Assembly (NCBI GenBank): GCA_029204225.1 | Contig: CM055092.1 | Span: 101,555,789-101,619,788 of the forward strand | From: Diphasiastrum complanatum | Taxonomy: Eukaryota > Streptophyta > Lycopodiopsida > Lycopodiales > Lycopodiaceae | DNA length: 64,000 bases | Direction of reading: 5' to 3' | Part shown: one piece after another, positions 20,884 to 31,327 of the stretch | Position numbering within the stretch: position 1 is the first letter of the stretch | How the letters are laid out: each line of letters opens with the position of its first letter | Position numbers and translations under genes: made by a program | Notes under the pieces: generated by a model | What the model was told of the DNA's origin: nothing | Databases searched by the model: none | Seen by the model: only the letters and a program-made list of their open reading frames with translations

Positions 20884-22497
20884 CAAAATGAAGACCCTTA
20901 TGCATTACTATCAGAGAAGCTTAGAAATGGACTGGGAGAGCAAGTCACCGATCAACTTGAAAGATTTCTTCTAGCTCTTATTCAGCCCGATACTGTTGTT
21001 TTGGTAAGTCCAATAAGTATATTTCTTAACCCGAACTCTTTAGTGTTTGAAATAGATCTGGTTATGTTCATTGTTACTATGGTCTTTGTTTGAATCTCAA
21101 GCCTGATTTGAACCTATATTTGATGTTAGGAATCTATGGCAGACAATAGAGCTCAACGGTCTACCATTCTTCAACAACTGATTAAAGATTATGCAGGCGC
21201 TATGGTTGTAAAGCTTGCAACCCTAATATCTGCCACCAGTCGATTTGCATTGCAGAGTCTCGTGAGCTTAATTTTCTCCTTCATGCTTGTTTGGGACATG
21301 CCATCCATCAAAAAGGGAGTTCAATCACTCAAGCTGTCTCGGTTATCTACCATTTATGAAGAGATTGCACCTGTGGTGAGTATGTGACTTCGTTAACATC
21401 TCCCCTAAATGGAGCCTATTTTTAAAATTTTTGGTCTTACATATTGTGGAATTGACTGTCGAACTGGGTTAAGGGTTTAGTGTGTGCTCTTTAGGGTTTG
21501 AGACTTGTCCCCTCACTTGTTGCGTTATGTCTGCATTTCATGGCAGTGTATGCTGTGTATTCATATGGTTCACCACTCATTCGACTGTGGTCCTTTGATG
21601 CAGCTTGTTCTTTTTTGCCTTGCAGATTACCACGATAGGGCGTATTTTCAATAAAGCTCTACAGGCCCAAAGTGCCATAGCTGTTGTGAACACAGTACTC
21701 ACCTGTTTGGGTATGCTTCTATTACGTGTTTCCGGGGTAGGATGGTTATCACTGCTAGTGTTCTTGTGCTCTTTCGTTCCAGTTGCTGGAGTCATAATTT
21801 CGACCGTTCCCATTGGGATTGTTGCTTTCATGGAGTAAGTACCCTGCTCTTTTGTTCCGTTTATTCATCAGCTGCCCCCATTTTTTAAATTGGCAATTGA
21901 TCACTTTCAGCTTTGATTTCTGTGAATCTGCTGTTTTGAACTAGAAGATAACATTCTATATGCTTGTGGAATAGAACTGATACCAGCTGATATCATCATT
22001 TGCAATGTCTTTTTTGAGTACGATGAGAATAGAATGTCACAAGGAATAGAACCTATGACTTGTATTTCTTAAGGGCCTCCTGTGTCTTCTGATCTTTCTA
22101 TTTTACTACAGATCTGGTCTGTTGCAGCTAAGCTTGGTTGTCCTCATGGTCATCCTGATTCATGCCATTGAAGCATATGTCTTGAACCCAGTGATTTATT
22201 CAGGTGACTATGGTTTGATGCAACTTGCAAATCAATAAATTTATCTGAGTTTTTGATCCCCTTATATTCAGGATCCTGCTTTTAAGATGATGCAATGCGG
22301 GCAAGATAGCTTGCCTAACAACTTAGTTCTTTGAACTGGCTGCAGCCCATTTAAAGCTTCACCCGCTTCTGGCGCTTGGAGTACTTGTTTTTGCTGAGCA
22401 TACACTTGGAGTGTGGGGCTTAATTGTTGCAGTTCCCATGGCTGTTTTTTTTGTTGAATATGTAATAAAAAGGAATTCTTGCTTTGAGCAATGTTGA
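20884..22497 (+). CDS. AI-2E/UPF0118-family membrane transporter, exons c-g (3' part)
   Basis: Five exons: 20884-21003, 21130-21375, 21626-21834, 22112-22203, 22346-22497 (stop TGA 22495-22497). All have GT-AG ends and compatible phases (0, 0, 2, 1). Exon c is a soluble segment (EDPYALLSEKLRNG, VTDQLERFLLALIQPD). Exon d carries DYAGAMVVKLATLIS and SLVSLIFSFMLVWDMPS, a typical family region. Exon e gives AIAVVNTVLTCLGMLLL and FVPVAGVIISTVPIG. Exon f gives VVLMVILIHAIEAYVLNPVIY. Exon g gives HPLLALGVLVFAEHTLGVWG and LIVAVPMAVFFVEYV. The NPxIY...HPLLxL...GxxGLIxAVP order is the AI-2E family signature (known family). All visible exons are open, so the gene is probably functional despite the 11.9-kb intron. 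A chloroplast or other organelle location is possible but not visible here. Confidence 0.9.
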
Positions 22498-22727
22498 CAG
22501 GACATTATAACGAGGATCATACATTAATTAATCTACTGTAAGTTATCCAATCCTTATTTCAAGTTGAAGTTATGGCTTTTCCCAGTTGTAGCAGATCTGA
22601 GTGTAATACTTCTAGATCTTTTTATCTACAGTTGATGCGTGTGCTTGTGTGATTCAGGACATGCACATATCAAGTTCTTTATCCAGATCCTTTGAGCTTC
22701 TGGAGGCTTTCACAAGCATTTGAAGGC

Positions 22728-22765
<38 letters not shown>

Positions 22766-22950
22766 TTTGTGAGTTTACTTGTAAGTGCACGTCTCTTTGT
22801 TTTGTAGCTTGGATTTTGCGATAAACTATTGAGTATGAGCAATGGAATCTTGAACTGGCTTTTGTATCAATTCCAGTAACTTGAAAATTTTTAAGGTAAA
22901 GTAATGGCTTCATTTCTCAAATATTAGGTTGTTTCATGAGTGACAAAGAA
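22498..22950 (+). other. 3' flank of the transporter gene with a TA microsatellite
   Basis: Probable 3' UTR. An alternating AT run lies at 22732-22762. No clear poly(A) signal beyond general AT-richness. Confidence 0.5.
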
Positions 22951-23771
22951 GAAAGAAAGCTTTATTAATGTATTTTCCATGCCAAAAGGCATATAAGACA
23001 TAGAGTACATTTCAAGTGTGTGTTGCAAATAGGAGCGTGTGAAACGTATCCATTAACATTAAAGAAAACATTTATGAAGTGTAACTGCTAATAGCTGCTA
23101 ATAACAAAAGGTGTCAAGAAAACGCTTTGCTTCTTCAATAGCATTCCGAGTGTCCACAACACCACGCACTCTAATATTGAGAGCTTTATTTTTGTGAAGT
23201 CTCTCTGTAAGAGTGGCTGAAATAACTGAGGAAATAGCTGCGGTAGGCTTACTCCCTTCTTAAGTATGGCTGTCCAAGATATGGCTTGCTCCTTTTGTTG
23301 CTCGATCTTGGCTTCCAAGTCTTTGAGTTTAGCTGACGATTCTGGTGTAGAAAATCTTGCAATAACACACTGATATTGGCTACAATATAGGACTCAAATG
23401 CTTTAGTAGGTATGTAAGGTTCATGGGAAGAAGGGTAGATCAGATTGCAAATAGATAAATTGGAGGGGAAAGAGGAAGAAGAAGAAGGGCCAGTTGTAGA
23501 GGGAGAAGGGAGGGTGGTGAAGGATGCAGGAGGGTGGAGGTGGAGGCTGCGCAGTAGCATTGGAAGATGGCTGATGTTGCTGCGCAGCATTACTGGCTAG
23601 CTGCTGTGCAACAGCAGTAAAGAGCTGCTGCGCAGTAGCAGCAACAGGGGAGAGAGTGAGGGTGGGAATCGTTGGGGGGGCGGGGGTGGATCGGGGGAGT
23701 GTGGGCTCCCCCTTGTGCGCCTGGCCATGAGAGGGAGGGAGGCCTGGCGATGGAGAGAAGGAAGATGTGAG
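22951..23771 (-). mobile_element. internally deleted LINE (ORF1 start joined to 3' end)
   Basis: Minus strand from a 5' edge at about 23771: ATG at 23728 (MARRTRGSPHSP), proline/serine-rich, then a coiled coil (LKDLEAKIEQQKEQA) and the beginning of the RNA-binding region (NIRVRGVVDTRNAIEEAKRF). It stops at about 23110 where the LINE 3' UTR begins. The inner 3' hairpin ATGCC-TTTT-GGCAT (minus strand, 22979-22992) is intact; one outer-stem pair is lost (AATAC for AAGAC). The tail lies at 22951-22962. ORF2 and the rest of ORF1 are absent. It has the shape of a non-autonomous half-LINE. Confidence 0.78.
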
Positions 23772-24020
23772 AAAGAAAGAAAGAAAGAAAGAAAGATTTT
23801 TATTAATGTCCTTGAATACCCTAAGGTACATAGGACTAAGAAAAGGTACATGTCAAGTGTGCACATAGGAGCTTAAAGCTCAATCATCTATAAAACTATA
23901 ACTGCAAATACAATGCATAAAGATGGTTGGCCCAGTCAGGGTCCAACAGCCTGGAATCATATATCATGACGCCTATCAGCCTGGAAGAAATGGTGGATGG
24001 TATGCTGTGAAGGTGTCACT
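23772..24020 (-). other. LINE 3' end (minus strand) with structured tail
   Basis: (GAAA)n at 23771-23796, then the 3' structure. Outer stem GTCCT/AGGAC (23808-23812 with 23832-23836) and inner stem TACC/GGTA (23817-23828). Both outer arms differ from other copies yet still pair. 23850-24020 is LINE 3' UTR or unassigned DNA up to the plus-strand copy. Confidence 0.7.
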
Positions 24021-24466
24021 GGATGTGCGGATTTGTCAGTTATGCTCTCTAGGAGAGGTGGAGTCTGAGGAGCATTTTATCTTCAGATGCCCGGTATAAT
24101 ATGAGATCAGAGGGCGTTATCACTGCTTGTTTCGAGACAGGCCTACCACTCTACGCCTCTCATAGCCTATGCGGACCCACAATGTGTCGCTCTGATGGTA
24201 CGCGAGATGTTTATATTGCGGAGAGATCTATACGGGACATCCTAGCATTTTACCTCACAGCCATTGATTACTTCCTTCTTTACAAGACGGAGATCGCGTG
24301 ATTTAGTGCCTGAGGATGAGGATTACGACGACGATGAGGATGATAGCCGCTTACATGCTCATAGAGATCAGAGACAATGTACTTCCCATCATCACGTTAT
24401 CGCCAGGATCACCAAACATCATACACAAAGACGTACTACTACACATGCTCATGTTCATACAAACCA
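24021..24466 (+). pseudogene. LINE ORF2 C-terminal fragment
   Basis: CCHC region (CQLCSLGEVESEEHFIFRC with a frame break after YEIRGR), PIP box QPLITSFF at 24258-24281 followed by TRRRSRD, acidic patch EDEDYDDDEDD, and a His-rich tail. It breaks at about 24470 into another copy, so it has neither 3' UTR nor tail. Confidence 0.82.
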
Positions 24467-24469
24467 GGG

Positions 24470-25378
24470 GGGGTCGGGCACTTCCTGATACAGAGCAGAG
24501 ATACACACAACTTGCACTCATGTCCTCACACCATCTTCAGACTCAGGGGTACCGGTTGTCATGGTTCTCCCAGGCATCACACTTCCTCATGGAGACATTC
24601 GGTATCGATATCATGGATCTCCCATTGGGCACACACCAGTACATTAGACAGTTTTTATACAAAGCATATCTTGACCGTACTTGGCGACGCCAATTAGGGG
24701 TTAAGCTTGATCACTACTGGATACACTTTCTGGAGCAGGATGCCGCTGGACTCCCAGTCTTACCTCGATATTTGTCTTCAGGACTATCACATAGTCTCTG
24801 CTTCACCTTGGGACAGTTCAGAGTCTCCTCTCACCAGTTGGCTATCGAGACTGGTAGATTCCAGGGTACATCACGAGACGAGAGATTGTGCCAGCTATGT
24901 TCTTTACATGAGGTAGAGTCCGAGGAGCACTGCATCTTTAGATGCCCCATATACTATGCGATCAGAGGGAGATACCACTGCCTGTTCCGGGACATGCCTA
25001 CCACACTCAGATCACTTATTGCATATGAGGATCCTCGCGGTGTTGCACTCATGATATGTGAGATGGTCTTGCTGCGACAGGATATGTACCAGTCAGTTCA
25101 CCAGCCACGTTCTAGCTCTTAGGCTCAGATTACATCATTCTTCTTCAGGAGACGACCACGCCGAGACCCCGAGTTAGATGATGATGACGATGATACACCC
25201 CCTCACAGATCTCGGAGACAGTGCGTCACTCACGGTCATGTGGCATCCCGCACTACCCACCCTGTTATGAGAGCACACCGGTCTCATTATACTAGACGAC
25301 GATAGCGACGACGACGATCCATACTACCTCCTGCTACAACTCTTATTACATCCTTCTTCAGCAGTAGTACTAGATGAT
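24470..25378 (+). pseudogene. 5'-truncated LINE copy, ORF2 C-terminus
   Basis: Open from about 24481 to a TAG near 25122. Contains YRLSWFSQASHFLMETFGI, FLYKAYLDRTWRRQLG, RVSSHQLAIETGRFQG and the CCHC motif CQLCSLHEVESEEHCIFRC. After the TAG the frame continues with AQITSFFFRRRPRRD; the Gln is out of register, so the PIP consensus is degenerate in this copy. It ends in TTLITSFFSSSTR and a stop at 25376-25378. Confidence 0.86.
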
Positions 25379-25600
25379 ATGTTTCTACACTGAGTAGCTA
25401 TTTTTGCTCCCACTTATGGACAATTTATAGTTTACTGTTATATTGTTCATCTTTTATGCATAGTTTTCTTTCTTGGAGACGTTTATATACGCTCCCAGGG
25501 TTACCACATACTTGACATGTACTCTTATTGGTCTTATGTGCCTTTTGGCATGGAAAAGACATTAATAAAGCTTTCTTTCTTTCTTTCTTACTTTCTTTCT
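25379..25600 (+). other. LINE 3' UTR, hairpin and TTTC tail
   Basis: GTCTT (25531-25535)/AAGAC (25556-25560), inner TGCC-TTTT-GGCA (25539-25550), then ATTAATAAAG and TTTC repeats. The next LINE begins at about 25601. Confidence 0.85.
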
Positions 25601-28141
25601 TTCTTCTCTCACTTTTCTTTTCGTACACATCTCCTCCCACGCTACATAGTCGCGCTCAAGTCTCTTTTGCAAGATTTTCCCTTCTCCTCTCCTATTGAGC
25701 AACGGGCCAGCTTCTTGTCGCTCTCCCTTATACAAGCCGCCACCCAGGCCTTTCCCCCTAAGACATATCCCACTCATCGAAAGACCTATAACCGACCATG
25801 ATTGCCACGCCTTACATAAGCAGGTGGTATACGCCATGCATCACTCTCCTGATCTTTTAGTGCACGTACAAAAGCAATATTGTCATGTAGTTAATAAAAA
25901 GAAAAGAGACTCTCTAACAAGAGATGGTTAGAAACTTATAGACTCCCTTTTCTCTTCCTCCTCTCATTTCTGGAAAATCTTTTCTAAGAAATCTTCCTTA
26001 CTTTCACCTATTGATATTGACTCTTGGGTGGAGTATGCTACTTGCTTATACACTACAGATGCTCCGCCTATCCCTATCACTCGACCCGCTACATTCTCTC
26101 TTTTTACCTCTGACCAAATTGAATTCGCGATTTGTAAAGCCCAATCCCATAAAGCGAAGGACGTCGACTCTCTTAACACGGACTTCCTCAAACCTGTCTT
26201 CTAGCTTCTCTCTCCTTACATTGCCCACACTTTTAACTTGGCTGTTACCTTGGGCTTCCCCACCAACTGGTGCACGAACCTTCTCCATCCCATTCTCAAG
26301 GCTAGTGATCAAATGAACGTGGATAACTATCGCACTCTCATGATCAGTCACACGATGGCGAAGCTTTATGGCTCAGTTCTGCAGTCTATGTTTGGATCCT
26401 AGGCAGAATCAGATGAGTTATTTGCTCTTGGACAGGCTGGCTTTAGACCCGGATACTCTACTATTGATCATGCATTTGTCCTACGCTGCATCATAGAGGA
26501 GGCTCGACATCGGAGACAGAGAGTATACTGCTGCTTTGTGGATTTCCGCAAGGCCTTTGACTCAGTTCCACGGCACTTGCTACTTCAGCGCTTATCTTCA
26601 CTTGGCTTCTCACGGGATATCATTATGGCTATCAGCGCCTTATATGAGAGGGTTTTAGCACGTTTTAGAGATGGCAGTAGCTGGTCGCCTTTTATCCAGA
26701 GCACAGTTGGAGTCAAGGAGGAGGGGGGGTGATGGATGTCCACTTGCTGATGTTATTATTCCTATCCTACTGTATGCGGATGATGTGGCATTGCTATCCT
26801 CTACAGCCTCTGGATTACAGCGACATCTTGATGCTCTATATGGTTTTTGCTTAGTGTGGGGCTTGACGGTGAATATTGCTAAGACCAAAGTTATGGTGTT
26901 TAACACAAATCGGCATCACATGAGAGATGACGCTTTTTATTATGATGGACAACAGCTGGAGATTGTTACATCATACACCTATCTAGGTGTATTATTCACC
27001 GGCCCCTTACTCACTTTTCGCTCTACTGCTCTCTCTCGCCTGCGTAAGGGGCATGCTGCCTTGGTACATATGGAGAGAGTTTGTACTACTTACCATATTC
27101 ATTATCCTGCTACCAGAGACTACCTTTTCTCTACAGTAGTCTCACCAGTGGCTATGCACTCGGCGGAGGTCTGGTGCCCAGGGATATCTCAAGGTACTTG
27201 GAGACATCACTCGTCTGCAGATCACCATGTTAGGGAGGATGATTCGTGCGAAGCCGTCAGTTCCTCATGAGATTCTTTTAGCGGAGTTCGCCTCACTCCC
27301 CATGGTGGTAGAGGCTATGTTTCAGATTGTTACCTTTCTACATCGACTTGAGACCATGGATACTCACAGATACGTGATGGCAGCGCTTACTTCTTCTCAG
27401 ACTATAGCTGGACAGCAGGCTAGGTCTTCTTGGTATGGTGATGTGGTGGCTTTCTTTCAGTCATGGGGCTTCTCGATGCTGGATCTCCCGCAGGGAACTC
27501 ATACATTTATCAGACAACAACTGTATCGGAGATATTGTCACATAGTATGGGATCGTCCTGACCATGAGAGAGTCAAGCTTACCTTCTATGGCACACATAT
27601 CTTACGCAGAGATAGTTTGGGACTCCCTGTTAGACCTTTATATCTCTCTCTTCCTCTTTCTTTTGGGCTCCGATACAGATTGGGACAGTTACGAGTCTCT
27701 TCGCATCAGCTTGCTATTGAGATAGGCAGATATTCAGGCATTTTGAGAGAGCATCGGATATGCCAGGTATGCACATTGGGTGTAGTGGAGGATGAGTTTT
27801 GTTTTATCTTCATATGCACTACATACTATGAGATACGTGGCCGATATCACTGTTTATATCGTAACACCCCTATTACCCTCAGTACATTTTTGGAGTATCA
27901 AGATCCCAGATGTGTCGGCCTTTTACTACGAGAGATGCTTATGTTGAGAGCCTCTTTGCTACCATCGGAGAGTATTACTGATTCTAGCCAGCATCTCATT
28001 ACTAACATCTTTCAGAAGCGGGAGCGCGATGACCTATCAGATGATGAGGCAGTCATACCGGTGAGGGCGAAGGCCCAACGTGCTCAGCCACCACCTGTTG
28101 CCAGATCTACGCGCGCCTCTAGAGCTACCAGAGCTCCTTGA
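25601..28141 (+). pseudogene. 5'-truncated LINE copy, ORF2 linker-RT-C-terminus (divergent subfamily)
   Basis: Starts in the linker right after a TTTC tail. The region 25640-26500 shows PPIPITRPATFSLFTSDQIE and LYGSVLQS with several stops. RT blocks: CCFVDFRKAFDSVPRHLLLQR, ALYERVLARF, ILLYADDVALLSS (catalytic YADD, 26767-26805), NIAKTKVMVFNT and SYTYLGVLFTGP. The palm segment QGC-SP-LFGLYIDELE is deleted between TVGVK (26716) and GDGCPLAD. One frameshift at about 27200, then an open frame 27227-28141 with PSVPHEILLAEF, CQVCTLGVVEDEFCFIFIC (CCHC-type, His replaced by Cys), QHLITNIF (PIP-like, 27989-28012) and a basic tail. Confidence 0.88.
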
Positions 28142-28487
28142 TCATAGCCCACAGCTGCTATGGGTATCAGACGCTTTTTTCGAGATTGATATTTATCCTT
28201 TTACATTCCTCAGCAGAGCAGGCAGTTAAGCTCTTGCACCTGTACCCTCTTCAGAGCTGGAGGTTAAGCTCTTGTGTATCTGCTCTTTTATGCATTTTAT
28301 GATTCTATATTGGCTATGTCTTTTCCTAGCTCGAGAGAGTTCTATATTGTCTTTTCCATTTAGACTAGCATTTTTTATTATGTTGTCCGACATGGACAGT
28401 AATCCTACGAGACATGTACTTATTCATTCTGTCTTATGCACCTTTGGGCACTCAACAGACATTAATACATTTTTTCTTTCTACTACG
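28142..28487 (+). other. LINE 3' UTR and structured tail, second subfamily
   Basis: Contains GCAGGCAGTTAAGCTCTTGC-type UTR shared with the copy ending at 29105. Outer stem TGTCT (28430-28434)/AGACA (28457-28461); the inner stem is eroded (CC/GG). It ends in ATTAATACA and a T-rich TTTC tail. Confidence 0.75.
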
Positions 28488-28863
28488 TTTGGATATTACG
28501 GGTACTCTTGTCCTTCCAGCATATCTTACACAACCATTATCTTTTGTTCTACGGTATCGTATGGGACAGCTCCAAGTCTCTTCTCATCAACTGGCTATTG
28601 AGACGGGTAGATACACGGACACTCCCAGATTACAGAGGATATGTCAGCTTTGTTCTCTTCATGAGATAGAGGATGAGTTCCATTTCATCTTTCGCTGTCC
28701 AGTATATTACGAGATCAGGGGGCGTAGTCGGAGATCGAAGACACAGAGAGTCTCACATACTTTTGCTAGTTCCCGATTCACGAGATCCTCACGGGCTTCT
28801 CGCCAGTCTACAACACGCTCCACTACTACTATCACTCATTATTTTCAGCTTACTCATAGCTAG
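28488..28863 (+). pseudogene. 5'-truncated, internally deleted LINE copy
   Basis: Begins after the tail with TLVLPAYLTQPLSFVLRYR, RVSSHQLAIETGR-type block and CCHC CQLCSLHEIEDEFHFIFRC. Then YEIRGR jumps at 28726 to the basic Ser/Arg/Thr C-terminal tail, skipping the PIP-box region. Stop at 28861-28863. Confidence 0.82.
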
Positions 28864-29105
28864 TCTTCTCCGCAGAGCAGGTGGTTAAGCTCTTGCATTG
28901 TACCCTCGCAAGCTGGTGGTCAAGCTTGGATACTTCTTCTTAAAAATAGCGAGATAGATATGCTAGTTTCTTGTCTTCTTTTCTGTTTACTAGTACATAA
29001 GTCCGTATGCGGACAATGCTCCTCACCTTTTGTATTCTCTTTTGTCTTATGTACCTTTGGGTACCAAAAGACGTTAATAATAATAATTCTAATTCTAATT
29101 CTAAT
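28864..29105 (+). other. LINE 3' UTR and structured end with a TTCTAA-type tail
   Basis: Outer GTCTT (29044-29048)/AAGAC (29068-29072); inner GTACC-TTTG-GGTAC (29051-29064). It is followed by GTTAATAATAATAATTCTAATTC repeats in place of the TTTC tail of other copies. Confidence 0.82.
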
Positions 29106-29558
29106 TCACCTTCGCTTATCTCAGCCACGTTCACTGAGAGTCGTCTGCGAGAGCATAAAGCTCTCAATGTTTGTGTTAGAGGTATTCCGAACTCTCAAAA
29201 TGCTGTTGCAGAAGCTGAGAAATTTTTGGAAGGAGATCTTCAACACCATCGCAAAGGAATGGAAACTGCCTGGCGACCTAAGAAGGACCTGGATACTCTT
29301 GTCATCCGCTTCACATCTATGTCCCACCGGCGTGAAGTTCTTGGGATGAGATTCAAATTGCGGGAAACCAAAATCTACCTGGACGAAGATCTTACCTTCA
29401 TCCAAGTTCAAGAACGTAAGAAGGCAAGACAAGAAGCTCTATCAACTGGCAAACGACTTATCTATCGTGATGGTATTATCAGACTGGTAGATCGAAAGCC
29501 TGTAGTTAATGATAATTTTGAGATAGAGAAATCAAGAGATGTCCAGTTGAACATGTAA
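29106..29558 (+). pseudogene. LINE ORF1 C-terminal half, third subfamily, joined directly to a 3' end
   Basis: Open frame to TAA at 29556-29558 with ALNVCVRGIPNSQNAVAEAE, LVIRFTSMSHRREVLGM, KIYLDEDLTFIQVQERKK and GKRLIYRDGIIRLVDR. This is the same RRM plus C-terminal domain plan as the ORF1s at 10.8, 35.2 and 37.6 kb. It is 5'-truncated behind a tail and runs straight into a LINE 3' UTR with no ORF2, so it is another ORF1-only derivative. No stop lies inside the surviving part. Confidence 0.82.
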
Positions 29559-29727
29559 ATGTTCTACGTACCATATAATCCTGGCTATATGACTCTCTTC
29601 ATAGTTAGTTAGTTTGTTTTTTTCTGCTTTGACGGCACTGATCCGTCTTGTGTCCAACTTAGTTGATGTACTTGTTCGTCTTATACGCCTTTGGCATGGA
29701 AAAGACGTTAATAAATCTTTCTTTCTT

Positions 29728-29773
<46 letters not shown>
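29559..29773 (+). other. LINE 3' UTR, hairpin and CT tail
   Basis: GTCTT (29678-29682)/AAGAC (29702-29706), inner GCC-TTT-GGC (29687-29695), GTTAATAAATC, TTTC repeats and about 20 CT units to about 29773. Confidence 0.85.
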
Positions 29774-29777
<4 letters not shown>

Positions 29778-31327
29778 AGACATCCTCTCACCCTTCCTCT
29801 CCATTCTTTTCAGCCGAGCTGTCACCTCTGATTTTCCATCTCCATGGTCCACAAACCTCATTCACCCTATCCATAAAGGCGGGGACCCCATGAAAGTTGA
29901 CAACTACCGCACCATTATGATCAGCCACCTCTTCGCCAAAGTCTATGGTTCTATCCTACAGTCAGAGATTAGTACATAGATGAATGCCAGATCACTTTAT
30001 GCCATTGGACAGGCGGGTTTCAGATCGGGATATACTACATCGGATCATATCTTTACTTTGAGGTCCATTATTGAGGAGGCTAAGGCCAAGAGGGAACGTG
30101 TATACTGTTGCTTTGTGGATTTTCGCAAGGCCTTTGATTCTGTGCCTAGGTATCTATTGATACAGATACTTCACGATCAGGGCTTTCAGGAGGATGCTAT
30201 ACAGGCAGTAGTAGCATTGTACAAGCGTGTGGTTGGCAGGGTCCGACTATCAGGAGCTATTTCACCGGAGGTGGTTAGTACTATTGGGGTCAAACACGGA
30301 TGTCCACTCTCTCCTACACTTTTTGGTCTTTACATTGACGAGCTGGAGCACGTTATACAGAGAGATGGAGGGGAGGGATGTACATTGGGCGACCTCATTA
30401 TTGCTATCCTCCTGTATGCTGATGATGTGGTTTTGCTTTCACGGACGAGAGAGGGTTTGCAACGGCACTTAGACGCTCTTCTTTCTTTCTGCACATGGTG
30501 GGGTTTGTCAGTGAATGTGGCAAGACTAAGGTCATGGTGTTCAACACCTCTAGGTCTTTCATGATGCGGCAGGAGCTTCTATGGGATGGTCATCCACTGG
30601 AGGTTGTTGATTCATATACATATCTAGGGGTACTATTCTTGGGGCCCATGTTCAGCATGAGACATGCAGCTATTTTTCAGGTACGGAAGGGCTATGCCTC
30701 GCTGGTAGATTTGGAGAGACTTTGCTTCACTTCACACATCAGAGATGCGACCAGTAAGTGCCGACTCTTTGACACTATGGTTGTGCCCTTAGCTATGTAT
30801 GCTTCCGAGATATGGAGTACTGGTCTGACAGCTACTGATTGGACATATATCTCCCGGCTCCAGATTCGTTTGCTCTCCGGTATGATACGGGCTAAGCCCT
30901 CAGTACCACACTAGATTATACTGGCGGAGTTCGCAGCCCCCCCCATTCAGATTGAGGCCTTATTCCATATTGTGACTTTTATACAGAGGTTGGATGATCT
31001 TCAGGACGAGGGTACACACTATGCTGTTGCGGCCCTATCCTCATCCCGATGCCTACACTCAGAGGGACACCTTTTCTCATGGTATTCTCAGGCTTGTGGT
31101 CTCCTCTCCACATTGGGTATCCAGATCACTGACCTACCTGCGGGCACTCATCAGTACATCAGAGGCCTCCTCTACAGATCATATCTTCATATCACCTGGC
31201 AGGGTCCATTGGGGACCAAGAGTGATTTCTATCGTACACATTTTCTATCTCTTGATCCAGCTGGCTACCCCATACTATCTGGTTACTTGCTGAGGAGTAT
31301 ATCACACACATTACGGATAGAGATGGG
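29774..31327 (+). pseudogene. 5'- and 3'-truncated LINE copy, RT to C-terminus
   Basis: Starts after the CT tail in the linker (FPSPWSTNLIHPIHKGGDP). RT: CCFVDFRKAFDSVPRYLLIQ, GVKHGCPLSPTLFGLYIDEL (30286-30345), LLYADDVVLLS (YADD, 30410-30440). A frameshift at about 30520 precedes KTKVMVFNTSRSF, SYTYLGVLFLGP, IRAKPSVPH and a TAG at 30913. The frame then continues with QACGLLSTLGIQITDLPAGT and RSYLHITWQGPLGTK. It ends abruptly at about 31327, where a minus-strand LINE copy abuts tail-first. Confidence 0.86.

Noticed and set aside
8319-22497. AI-2E similarity considered as bacterial contamination
   Set aside because: The gene is split by seven exons with GT-AG introns and sits among plant retroelements; plants are known to carry UPF0118 proteins.
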